Shown: positions 48,311-58,580 of the stretch, piece after piece
How the letters are laid out: each line of letters begins with the position of its first letter
Position numbering within the stretch: position 1 is the stretch's first letter
Assembly: GCA_007922225.1 (NCBI GenBank)
Contig: ML679956.1
Coordinates: 21,516,689-21,580,688 of the forward strand
Length of the DNA stretch: 64,000 nucleotides
Reading direction: 5' to 3'
Source of the DNA: Emydura subglobosa
Lineage: Eukaryota; Chordata; Testudines; Chelidae
Notes under the pieces: generated by a model
Told to the model about the DNA's origin: nothing
Databases searched by the model: none
Seen by the model: only the letters and a program-made list of their open reading frames with translations
Made by a program: the position numbers and the translations under genes

Positions 48311-49109
48311 CTCTAATTTGGCAACAAAAAACATTGATCTTAATAAAGCTGTCTGATAAAAGCAGCAGTGATTAACATCCCAGAACTCTCCATTCTATTG
48401 AACATCCCAAGATTTATTTTAATTTTTTGCTTTGTTTTTTGGGGTTTTCTGTTTCCCTTTATTCCCAAGAAATGCAATTCCATGGCATTTCCTGTTTATC
48501 TCTGTATCTGACCTCAGTCCTCATCAAACATAAGGTCTGATGATAAAGGAATCTGCAACAACAAAATGACCAATGATGCTTATGACTTTATCATTGCTTC
48601 AAAAAATATCCTTTAGCCTGTAGCTTTTTATGCAGTTTGCAATTAAATCTTCCTTATTTTCTAATAAGAATTTCTCCCTTCATTTTCTCTTCGGGAAGGT
48701 GTTTTACCATGGGGTTTATGAGCAGATTACTGAGATAAGAGTATACAACCCTCTTGCAGCACAAAAAATAAAAATAAAAAAGAGAAAAAAGAAATAAAGC
48801 AAACAGAAATTCTACCAGGAAAAAATAAACAAAACAGAGCTTAATATATATGTGTGTGTGTGTGTGTGTGAGCGAGAGAAAGGAATTAGCTAGTGTGAAC
48901 CCTTTCTGAACATAATTTCAAAATGTCACTTTACAGTTCTTATTCAACAAATCCTGCCTTTATTGTACATCTGAGCAGCACTTATGGGTGTGATTCAGAT
49001 GCTCCACTTCTTCAAAAATATATTTTACCAAAAATTAGATGAAACAGGAATTTGCATGCTAAAAATACAGATAGAAGCTGAGTGTTTGCCTACCTATACC
49101 AGGTATTTA
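48311..49109. other. AT-rich non-coding DNA
   Basis: Holds a microsatellite at 48843-48870 that passes from (TA)n to (TG)n. A purine-rich A/G patch at 48760-48840 precedes it. No gene seen. Confidence 0.5.
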
Positions 49110-49200
49110 GGGGCCAGATCCTCAGCAGGCATAAATTGGTATAGCTCTATTGAAGTCAATGGTGCTTTGCTGATTTATGCCAGTTGTGAAGTTGGCCCCA
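49110..49200. repeat. Palindromic element, GGGGCCAGATCC type, nearly full length
   Basis: GGGGCCAGATCCTCAGCAGG at the left is inverted at the right as 'gccagttgtgaagttggcccc'-like sequence, and 'ataaattggtatagc' faces 'gctgatttat'. The core 'attgaagtcaatgg' is intact. It is the best-preserved member of the family in the window. Confidence 0.8.
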
Positions 49201-49299
49201 CAAACCTGATTCACATTTACACTAAAGCCCCTTTGTACCCCTGTGATAGCGTAAAGGGCTCTTAAAGCATGTGTAAATTACAGGAAGAGCTTCTTCTCC

Positions 49300-49512
49300 T
49301 CAAGCTGCAGCTTCCTGCACTCCAGATGCTACTGATTTAAGGAACTCAATCCAGATGGGACGCAGGTACTCCTCATGGCTGCATATACTCCTGACTGCCC
49401 TCCTCCATGCCTCTATCTGGGTTCTCATAGTCCTCAGAAACTTCTGATCCATTCTGGCCTGCAAGAAAACTTGAAACCTCCTCGAGGTCCTGCTATCCCC
49501 TTCTGCTTCTGG
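49300..49512 (-). pseudogene. Decayed reading frame, family unknown
   Basis: A frame of 70 codons stays open on the minus strand to a stop at plus 49300-49302. From an ATG at plus 49450-49452 it gives 50 residues, rich in charged and aromatic residues (MDQKFLRTMRTQIEAW and HEEYLRPIWIEFLK). In other frames just upstream I read ELVSLLSEDDQ and KKNQLLDLCSKIGL, so a longer protein may have been broken by frameshifts. I recognise no family. It could be a decayed transposon or host pseudogene, or chance. Confidence 0.3.
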
Positions 49513-49880
49513 TCATCTTCAGAAAGCAAAGACACCAGCTCTTGGTAGACCTATCTTTGAGCATAAATCCAACAGCTGATTTTTCTTAAGGACATTGTCA
49601 TTCAAGTGACCTGCCTTTCTTTCCTGAACTGTCTGCAAGAATCACTCTGTGCTTGCGGTTTAAGAGTAGTAGTTCTTTCCTTGCAAAAATCTCCTTTAAA
49701 AATGCTTTCCCCTCTGCCATGATGATCCAACTGTTACCACCAATCTGTCTAACCTTGGTGCAGTTGCCATAACTAGATGAACACCAATCTGTTGTCAGTG
49801 GACCCAACTACACATGTGCTTTAAGCCCTCCTGCATCTGGTTAGAGCCAGGTCAGTGTTGCTAGCTCTGGGACTTGAAGG
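49513..49880. other. Non-coding DNA, possible continuation of the decayed frame
   Basis: Minus-strand words KELLLLNRK and the SAP-like KKNQLLDLCSKIGL lie here in different frames. Beyond that, nothing is recognised. Confidence 0.3.
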
Positions 49881-50103
49881 GTATGTCTATACTGCAGTAA
49901 AACACCTGTGGCTGGCCCATGCCAACTGACAGGAGCTCACGAGACTCGGGTTGCAGAGTTATAAAATTGAAGTGCAGTTGCTTGGACTGAAGCCTGTGGT
50001 TGAATGCCTACACCGTAATTTTATAGTTCTGTAGCCAAAGCCCAGCCAGCCTGAGTCAACTGACATGGGCCAGCTGTGGCTGTTTTACTGCAGTGTAAAC
50101 AAG
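49881..50103. repeat. Palindromic element of about 220 bp, GTATGTCTATACTGCAG end
   Basis: The left 'gtctatactgcagtaaaaca' is inverted as 'tgttttactgcagtgtaaac' at the right. Inner arms are 'ctgtggctggcccatg' and 'catgggccagctgtgg', nearly perfect. It is a turtle-type hAT-like non-autonomous element, superfamily inferred. Confidence 0.8.
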
Positions 50104-50940
50104 TGCTAATGCACACTCTCAGGTGCAGACCTTGTGTCTGACACCCTTCCTTGGGATGTGGGTCTCTGCAGCCCAGCTATTTTAAACCCCCAAATCACTG
50201 TCTCATGCCTACTGAGCTCCCAATTGCTTATACAGACATTCCCTCAGAGTTCCACCTTGCTTGGGCACTCTGAGCTTCCTACTCTGTCACAGGCATGGGT
50301 ATAAAGAACTTGCTTTGATTTGTAACACGAGACACTTGCTGAGGGGAGCAGTCGGAAATGGAAAAGAGGTGAGTAGCCAAGTGTTAAAGGATTAATATTG
50401 CAATTATTATGGTTTGCGCTACATAAATGTAGCAGTGAGTTACCTTGCAAGCTGCCTATATGGTGTTACGTGTTGCTCTAGTTGTGGGACTGTTTGGAAT
50501 ATAATCCTTTTTGTTCTTTAAAAATTCTTCGGATGCTAAAACAGTTACATCTGTGGTAGTGTTGCTCTCTCCTAATTATAGTTAGGGTGATCACCTGTCC
50601 TGTCTTTTAAAGGAACTCTCTTATTTGGGGCCTATGCCTTGATCTGGCAAAGTACTTGGGTATGTGAAGAGCTTCAAGAATATGAGTCATCCTGTTGACT
50701 TCAAACTCACACTTAGATGCATCAGGGCCTAATTACCTGCTGCCATAATTAGTTACCAGAAAACACTCCTTCACCTGAAAAACCCCAGAGCTGGCAAGGG
50801 ATCCATGTTCTCAATACCTAATATGGGCTAATTAAGCTGGGCCTGGGCATTAATCTTTTGCATGGTTGCTCTGCAGCACAAAGGAACTCCTGTAGACAAG
50901 TTCAACTACACCAAATGCCTGCTGGAGCTCGTCCTTTTGT
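50104..50940. other. Non-coding DNA with a palindromic-element fragment
   Basis: Near 50637-50731 the words 'ccttgatctggcaaagtact' and 'catcagggcct' suggest a diverged 'gatcctgcaaag' element. The rest is unrecognised. Confidence 0.4.
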
Positions 50941-51014
50941 GGGGTCTGATCCAAGGCTCACTGACATCACTGGAATCCCTTCTGTTGACTTCAATGGACT
51001 CTGGATCAGGCCCC
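50941..51014. repeat. Palindromic element, GGGGTCTGATCC type
   Basis: GGGGTCTGATCCAAGGCTCA is inverted at the end as 'ctctggatcaggcccc', and 'gttgacttcaatggact' gives the core. It is about 74 bp and the same type as 2061-2120. Confidence 0.75.
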
Positions 51015-52599
51015 TAACCCCTTATTCAGACAAAGGATAGTGCTTAATCTACACAAACCCCTTAATAACTGGGCAGATGCGGTTGCTGTAACCAGCCTTT
51101 ATGGGGTCCCGTGGGCAAGGTCCTCTGCATTTAACCCTTTCTATGGAGAGTTTCAAATTGATAATTACAGCATATATTAATGAACCACACAATTAATTTA
51201 ATGAACACCTTTGCCAGAGCAGTTTTTACTATGGATTAAACTTCAGGAAAGGGGAATTTGTCTTCAGAGGTGCATTGCCAGGGCATAGCTTGTGGGTCTG
51301 GCGGTTCATGAGAAATGTACAGCATTTCTCTGTAATGATGTTGGGGTTATCACTCTGTAGGGGTTAAATGTAGAGAAGATTTGGAGTTTTCCTAAATAGT
51401 TCGCTTTCCTCCTCCAGATACAGGCATTTTCATCACCCTGTTCTTTACGCAACAATTTGACTTGTCATTCTTGATCTATTCCTTACAAGATTTAGGTCTT
51501 TTATTTATTAATCTCTACTCATGCCCTATAAGATGGGATCAGAGGCTGTCAGTTTCTACACTGAAATGTTAAAACCATGGGGATAACTGGACAGGTGAGA
51601 GAGTTGCTTGTATTTAATATATGAATCAAATTAATTTTATACATAAAAAAAATAAACAGAACAATTCAGTACTTAGACAACAGCCACTGACATGCTCACA
51701 TTGCACATGGCCTATCTTGGCCCACCTGCCAGTGGACAGAATCCTGAAACAGGCTGAGCGCTTCTCCTCTTGTTGAAGTCAGTGGGAGCTGCAGGTGCAC
51801 AGCAGATTCCATTAGGTCAAATATTTATAAAGACACACTTGTGAATTCGCATAGGGAAAGGGGACCAAGTTAGTCTTAATGTGTCTGCTTTAACTTGGCC
51901 ACATAAATATGCTCCCCCCCATCAACCCAGGATGTTTTCCCACCAGCCATTGCACACCTCAGTTTTAGAATACAAAAAGTACATTCAGTTCAATCAAACT
52001 GCAAAATTAAATGTAATACAACCAGTATTATATAGTTTAATAGAACTATTAAATGCAACCAGGCAAGGTACTTTGGCATTTACACCATAGTTGTGCAAAA
52101 TCCAGTGGTTTTAACGTACATGAGGTTAGGTGAACCTGTTTGGCAGGTTTGGTTCTCATAGTTTCCTGACCCCCTTTTGGGTTTGTGAGAATCCAAAATT
52201 CAATATGAAACTTAGATGAATCTGTCACGTTTTCCTCAGATCCATTGTGAAACCAGTGAGTTGCACATGATTCACTATGAAAGTGGCCAGTTCTGAGCTG
52301 TGAAACTCTTTAATTAAATGACTGATTTGGGGTAAAACTTTCGTTGGAACTCAAAAACAGCAAAAAAAAAAAAAAAAAATGATTCCAGGAAAAGTTCACA
52401 CGCATCTCTAGTTGTCTTCCAGCAGGTGTGATGTCATACAGTTCTATTTTAAATCTAAATAGGGAAAAATGTTAATGTGGAATTTTTTAAAAAGGAGGGT
52501 TTGTTTGTTTTACAAGCCCCCTTTCCTTTCTGAAAATGCACAGCTAATGTGGATGTAGTCGTTTCAAATTGACCAAAGTATTTATATGGCCCTCATTAG
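51015..52599. other. AT-rich non-coding DNA
   Basis: Includes a diverged tcaatgg-family fragment near 51770-51815 and a run of 18 A at 52362-52379. No gene seen. Confidence 0.5.
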
Positions 52600-52760
52600 C
52601 ACATATCACAACCATTAATAGATCTTATCCTTACAAATGCCCTGCAAGGTAGAGAAATATAATCGCCGTTTTACAGATGGGGAACTAAGGCATAAAATAG
52701 ATTAAGTGACTTGCTCATGGTCTCACAGGAAGTCTGTGGCTAAGCCAGAAATCTTCTGCA
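52600..52760 (-). repeat. MIR CORE-SINE, antisense, long copy
   Basis: 'ccctgcaaggtagagaaata', 'cgttttacagatggggaact', 'gattaagtgacttgctcatg' and 'tcacaggaagtctgtggcta' run in the order of an antisense MIR. It is the best MIR in the window. Confidence 0.8.
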
Positions 52761-52869
52761 CTTTCTTTCACAGATGCCTTACAGTCAAGTCCAGGATCCC
52801 TTATTGAGATCCTACCGAATTAAACAACAAAGCGTGTTTTGATGTGTGCTTTGTACTGCTCCCTCAAAC

Positions 52870-52945
52870 TTGACATAAGCCCTGTTTCAGCTAAGCACTT
52901 CAATGGGACTTAAGTACATGTTTAATTGTGTTCCTGAATTATAAC
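52870..52945. repeat. Fragment of the CTTAAGTACATG palindromic family
   Basis: 'cagctaagcacttcaatggg' then 'acttaagtacatgtttaatt' matches one half of the element at 55050-55162. Confidence 0.5.
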
Positions 52946-53724
52946 CATAGTGCTTGCCCATATGAGCACAGGACTACAGCAATGCATTTTAAAACCAGAA
53001 ATCTATAAAAACTAGATAATTAAATAATCTTAAAGGGACATCAACTCTGCAAAGTTGAGAAGCAGGTCATACTGTTGAGGGGGCACACCCTAAATCAAAT
53101 CCTCTTTCAACTGCACTCGTTACTTCTGGGCTAAAACACGATAATACAGATACCCCTTTTGACCTGAGCATTTAGCCAAAATTTGGGATTTTGCAGATTG
53201 TTCCAGTGCACAGGAGAAACTAAAGATGGAGTCAGGTGTTTCTTTGATGCATCCCTGTTTATTTACAAAGAATATACATAAAGTCCTATTTTCCTGAATA
53301 CGACAGGAATCAAACAACAAGAAACAGTGTCTTTGCTTATAGTTCCAAGCCCCCATTTCCAGTCAGCACTTAGCCCAAAAGCTTTCTCTATACATTTTTC
53401 TCAAGGGCACATTTGCAGTACTGTCTCTGACTGTGTCCTAGGCTTTTTCTGTTCCTGCTTCTCTCTCACAGGCATAGATGACACAGTCCATCAGTCAATG
53501 CCCTAGTCCCTGTGTTTTCTATGTCTGTCCCTGGAAACCCCTTGGCGCACAGGCATAGCTCCTGCTCCGTCTTGCCACGCCAGTCTGTGTTTTGAATGGT
53601 GGCCTCTATTGTTTCAGCTATTAGCCTGAATGGAAGGGTGACTGCTACGCCCACCAGTATCAAAGAGGTTTATGCCTACTTTTACAATACTAAGTATTTC
53701 AGTCCATATATACCGGTATAAGAA
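52946..53724. other. Non-coding DNA
   Basis: Nothing recognised. Confidence 0.5.
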
Positions 53725-53905
53725 CTGGCTGAAATTTTTCAAACAAAATTTTGCAAAGAGGTGTTGCTATTTTTTGACTCCTTTACAGAATGGATGGCAT
53801 TTCTCAACAATGAAAAATTTAGACAAAAAGTGTAATTCAAAATTTTGATTTTATTTTTGTCATGTAATTTCTTCTGCATTTTTTTTTCACCAACTCTGAC
53901 TATGA
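53725..53905. repeat. AT-rich palindromic element, AAAATTTT type
   Basis: 'ttttcaaacaaaattttgca' on the left and 'aattcaaaattttgatttt' on the right with a degenerate centre. The style matches 15940-16195 and 29160-29450. Confidence 0.4.
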
Positions 53906-53939
53906 GCAGGAATTTCCATACACCACCTCCGACATTTAT

Positions 53940-54010
53940 GGCTTGATTCACCACAGATTTACTTTAGTTTTACTCCACAGAGTCACAACAGTGTGAAACT
54001 GCAGTATAGA
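53940..54010. repeat. Palindromic element fragment, GGCTTGATTCACC type
   Basis: 'ggcttgattcaccacagatt' and 'actttagttttactccacag' match the left part of a TTTACACC-type element. The right part is decayed. Confidence 0.4.
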
Positions 54011-54061
54011 AACCAGTTCAAAAATAGGAACAAAATTCAGCAGAAGGCAACTTTTATTGTT

Positions 54062-54134
54062 GGGGTGAAATCCTGGCTTCATTGAAGTCAATGGCAAAAC
54101 TCACTTTGGTTTCAGAGGGAGCAGGATTTCCCCC
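54062..54134. repeat. Palindromic element, GGGGTGAAATCCTGGC type
   Basis: GGGGTGAAATCCTGGCTTCA is inverted as 'gagcaggatttccccc', with an intact 'cattgaagtcaatggcaaaa' core. It is about 73 bp. The element within the MIR at 17583-17655 is the same type. Confidence 0.8.
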
Positions 54135-55049
54135 TTCATATTTATGATCTTCCCTGAATAGTTCTAATGTGATTTGTTCCATTTATGACAAAATCTGAGA
54201 TGAGAAAAGGGTCTGGGACAAAGTATCAGTTAAAGTAATACTGAGCCATGCACACACCTGATTTCTTCCCTGCGCTTGCATTTGTTGGAAATTTATAAAG
54301 GTATTTTTTGTGAGAAAAGGAGCACAAAAGCTATAGAAACCTACCCCTGTTTCCTTTTATGCTGACTCAATTCCTTTTTCTTGGAATAACAGCACAAAAG
54401 TGAACAACTGGGGAGGGGAAATAATATACTTACTCGTGATTTTATTTATTGAAAAAGCAACACACAAGAAACCAGTGTCAATCAAGTCTTAATAACTGTT
54501 GCTAGGAGAATAAATTAATAGAAGCTTAAAACAATCAAACTCGGACGATGTTCCCTCTGGTGTGGACACAGAGAACATGCTCAGTGGAATCCACCTGGAT
54601 TCATCAGACTTGGCTATCTTCCATATTTCCATCAGGGAGTCGTACATATCTGAGTTTCTGCTGCGGTAGTTGACGAGGCAGTGGAGGTGGGGCGGAAGGT
54701 CAGAGACTGAATGGGCTCATGAATCACAACTAAATATTCTCAACAGGTGCCAACTTTTAAAAGCTTGCACAGTCTCCACAGCCAACACCCAGAGAGCTGG
54801 AGTCTTTACCAAACATATCCCCATATAATTTTTGTTCTGTATATTTTTAATGTTTACTCATCTGTGTTTCCCCTTCCTCCTGCAAGCACAGTCATAAATT
54901 GAAAGGGGCCCTGAGATTTATTTTCAAGCATGCAAACAGTTTGGGTAGAATAGGATCTATACCCCTAATGCTTGGAGGAAAAAAGAGAAACTTTCAATAT
55001 TCTCTTCCCAAAGGTTTGAACATGTCCCAGACACAAATCAAACCCCAAA
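54135..55049. other. Non-coding DNA
   Basis: No repeat or gene recognised. Confidence 0.5.
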
Positions 55050-55162
55050 CAAAGCTATTAAGTCTATGGTTAAATTTAACCTCATGCATATCCCCACTGA
55101 AATCAATGAGACTACACATATGTTTAAAGTTATGCATGTGCTTAATTGTTTTGCTGGACTGG
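55050..55162. repeat. Palindromic element, TTAAGCATGTG type
   Basis: The right half 'tttaaagttatgcatgtgct' then 'taattgttttgctgg' is inverted, with decay, in 'aaagctattaagtctatgg' and 'taaatttaacctcatgcata' at the left. The core 'cactgaaatcaatgagac' is clear. Confidence 0.7.
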
Positions 55163-56103
55163 CATCCATGAGACTCCCATTTATGGAAATATCAGGATAT
55201 TCAGGAAGTGATTAATAAATGAAAATCTTCACCATTAATATTAAAAAGAAGGTGTTTAGCTATCTGTGTAACATGACAAGGCCCTCTAGATTGAAGTTCT
55301 CTGGCAAATTTTGACAAAAATAAAAATGAATCCTGCAAAGCACATAGGATTCATTCATTAAATTTTTGACTTCAAGTTAAAAAAAAAAAATCTTCCCCAT
55401 TAGAAGGGGAAAAGTAAAATTTTCACTCAAAGTAGTAGATAAATATGCTTGTATTTTACAAGTATGCCTGCTGCAAAATGTGCAATCCACATGTACAGCA
55501 GAGAGATTGAAGGACTTACTGCTTCAAGACACAAAAGGGGCATGTAATAGGATTTTGGCATCACCCCAGCCAGCTTGGAGATAAATTCAGAGACAAACAA
55601 CAGATATCCTTTTTGAAGTGTATTTGTCCAAAATCTCATTCACAAACAGATAAAACCAACACATTTCTTCATGATCAGGGTCAACGGACTAGTGTATTAA
55701 TTTGAGAAAAAAAACCATCTGCAATTTTCTTTTATACAGTTATACAAGAACTCCACAGCGAAGCTGTCAGCATGACAGTTAGGAGATTCTGCCAAGGAGC
55801 CAGATGCTAATGTCAGCAGAACATGTTCCACAGCTTGGTATCTAGGTTCTCTTATTGCCCTCCAAGAAGGAAGAAAAGGGGGAATGATAACATATGTCTA
55901 AATGACTAAAACTAGATGCAATTCCCACCCCAGCACACACAAATCACTATTTCTTTTAGAAAATACGCAGCTCCACGTACTATTGTATCTTTTTAATTAA
56001 AAAAGAAGGGTATAAAAGTTACCAAATAATGTTAAAATATATTTGCAAAAATATGCAGAATTCTGAAAATGGAAATCTGTAATGATTTTGATGTAAAAAT
56101 ATT
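55163..56103. other. AT-rich non-coding DNA
   Basis: Short A run at about 55379-55390. Nothing recognised. Confidence 0.5.
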
Positions 56104-56421
56104 GAGGGTACATCTACACTGTGTACTCCTTACAGTGGCAGGTAGAGTGCATATACTGCACCCACCCCCTAGCATGGGTATAAATTGTACTGTTGATGGT
56201 GAGGCACTGCTGAGGTGAGCAGAATAAAGTCCTTAGGGTGTGCACTCTACATGTCCAGGCTGTGCCTCCCCCATTTAGATTGCTAGTTTTAGCCACATAG
56301 TGTTCTGCTGCCTCTCCATAGCTGGAGCCTTTCCCCACTCCCTCTCCCCTGCCAGAGCCTTTCACTGGGGCTTGCGGGTACGTATACCCTACACGCCACT
56401 GCCGTGTAGACATAAGACTTA
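56104..56421. repeat. Terminal-inverted-repeat element of about 318 bp
   Basis: 'gagggtacatctacactgtg' at the left is inverted as 'gccgtgtagacataagactt' at the right. The interior is GC-richer than the flanks and has no coding capacity beyond a 107-codon open frame that I do not trust. I recall this as a turtle hAT-like non-autonomous family. Confidence 0.6.
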
Positions 56422-57009
56422 GTGGGTAGATGTGCAATTTATTTTATTATTATTACGGAAGATATTGCTCTTCCAATCAATAAGCCATGTCGTTCTTGTC
56501 GGGGTGTAACATTACATTGATAACTGAGTAGCAGAGAATGATGTACTATGCTGCTTTCTCTGCCTAGCTAATGAGTCAGGCAAGTTAGAAGACAAATAAG
56601 GCAAAAGGTTAAGGACCAAACTAAGGCCCAGCACACTCATGTAGGGGTAGGAGGACCTCCAGCACAATGCTGTGTGTTAGCCTGGGGAACACATTGCTTT
56701 TACTACAGTTTTAAAAGAAAGTATGGTTGCAGATGCCGCCCAGTGAACAAGAAGCTGAGACCATGACCACAGCTCCCCACCTTTTAGACACCTCCTTTCA
56801 GTTGGTAATCAATTAAGTCTAATATCTGTATCTTCGTCCTTTTCCTGAGCCCATCCCAGTGGTATCTTAGTGCCTTATACATTTAGTCAAGGGAGCACCT
56901 TTCTCTCTCCCCCCATTCTCTGTCTTCCGTGTTCTTGATTCTCTGTCTTGTTGCTGACGGTTTTATTGCTCCACAGGAACAAAGCTGATTATGCAAGATG
57001 ACTGGCAGT
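56422..57009. other. Non-coding DNA
   Basis: Nothing recognised. Pyrimidine-rich at 56890-56960. Confidence 0.45.
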
Positions 57010-57232
57010 CCCCTCAGCTAACTGGGACCAATCCCATGGAGACCTTTAAAGATGAGGACTAAATCCTTGAATTTCACTGGGTGTTCCATGAGGATCTGGG
57101 GAAGAGGCTGCAGCACTGGGGTGATGTGGTCTCAAATTCTCTGTCTTGCTGAGTAAGCAGGCTGCTGTGTTCTGAATTAACTGTAGCCTTTTTCAGGGGG
57201 GAGGTCATTTCAGTTTGGGTTAGAGTAGTCAG
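57010..57232 (-). pseudogene. LINE reverse-transcriptase C-terminal remnant, antisense
   Basis: On the minus strand I read a decayed DYSN (compare LDYCN) near plus 57220-57230, then KRLQLIQNTAACLL (compare LQLVQNAAARLL) near plus 57145-57195, then after a frameshift VKFKDLVLIFKGLHG near plus 57035-57080. This is the ordered C-terminal part of a CR1/L2-type reverse transcriptase. It is inactive. Confidence 0.75.
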
Positions 57233-58035
57233 GGGCACTAATTAGCCCCTATTCCTTGTCTGGCTGCACTCAGGATCATAAGTTATATCTGCTTCCTGGT
57301 GTGGTGAGGCAGATGGAATTGGCTTTCCTCTTCAGCTAGAACCAGCCATAATTTGGACCTAAAAGTAAATGATAAATCTCTTATTTACTAACTAGAAAAG
57401 AAATCAGAATAGAGGATGGTTGATATAACTACACAAAGCTTTTTCCTTGCTGCTGTATATTAATGACAGTAACTTCCGCTATTACCGTCTTCAGGTACAT
57501 ACAGGAGCAGAGACCACTGGGATAGTCCAAGCAAGCCTTGATACAGATCTTTATAAAGGAATGCCTAAAAATATTGATCACTCCCTATGTTGGAAAAAGA
57601 TTTATATAGTGTGATTGAGGAATTTAAGTTATATAGTTGCAAGAAAATTTGAGATTCTTAGTTTCTACTAATTTCACAAAAATTGTCCATTGGAAAACAG
57701 TGTCTTTTCACATATTTTTTAATGTAAACACACCATTTTGCAGGTTTTTCATTCAAGAATGGGTACATTTCAGTGGGAAGCCCAGCCAATTTTCCAGAAA
57801 ATATTGAATTTGGAGCGTCACATATTTAAATGTAAGATACACTTTTCAGTGAAATATGCAACTATTTTAAATCCTTCATGTTTTCATGTGAAATATTCCA
57901 TTTCACATGCCTCGTGCACAAAAATCACTGAACATGATATTACATAAAAAAAACCCTGAAAAACCTTTCATATACTATTGTTTGTCATTTTGCACATCCC
58001 CTAGTTAAAGCAAAACCTCAAACTAGAATCCACTA
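57233..58035. other. AT-rich non-coding DNA
   Basis: 57680-57960 has inverted AT words somewhat like the AAAATTTT family. No gene. Confidence 0.4.
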
Positions 58036-58337
58036 CTAAGGTACGGCTACACTGATGGCAGCAAAGTTGCCACTGTCTGATCGATTTCTCTGGATCGACT
58101 GAGTGGTCAGTGAAGACCCACTCAGTCGATCCAGAAATCGACATACTAAGACCACCTTCACAAGTGGTGTAGTGCTGCGTTGACAGGAACATGGTTCCTG
58201 TCAGCGCGGTGCAGTGAAGACACCGCGCAGAGGGGAAGTACAGCAGTCGACAGGAATTACGCAAGTTTTTTGCGTAGCTTGCATGACTCCCATCGACTGC
58301 CGCTGAATCTCGGAGGTAAGTGTAGACAGGGTCTTAG
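58036..58337. mobile_element. Non-autonomous TIR element made of serial hairpins
   Basis: The ends CTAAGGTACGGCTACAC and GTGTAGACAGGGTCTTAG are inverted repeats of each other. Inside are several hairpins: TGGATCGACTGAGTGG against CCACTCAGTCGATCCA (about 58091-58133), a TGACAGGAAC pair with ATG between (about 58180-58202), GCGCGGTG against CACCGCGC (about 58205-58229), and TACGCAA against TTGCGTA (about 58258-58277). It is GC- and CpG-richer than its surroundings and has no coding capacity. I infer an hAT-like family. Confidence 0.8.
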
Positions 58338-58478
58338 TCTACTGAGACTAATATCTTCTGTATTTCCCTTGTCTCAGGTTGGATCAGGTCAATCATTAGC
58401 CTTTTAATAGTCAATATTCAATTATTAACCAATTCAGTAAATCAAATTTCCAAAATAGCTTTGTGAGATACAGAAACA

Positions 58479-58580
58479 TAGGCCCTGATCCTGCAATCAG
58501 AGCCACATTAATTGTCCCTTTTACCAATGTGGACCTCACAGAAGTTTATGGGGCACAGGTGTCCATATGCACAGATACAG
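58479..58580. repeat. Palindromic element, GGCCCTGATCCTGCAATCAG type
   Basis: GGCCCTGATCCTGCAATCAG opens the element. 'gggcacaggtgtccatatgc' belongs to the right half, and the right terminus is lost. It is a truncated copy. Confidence 0.55.
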
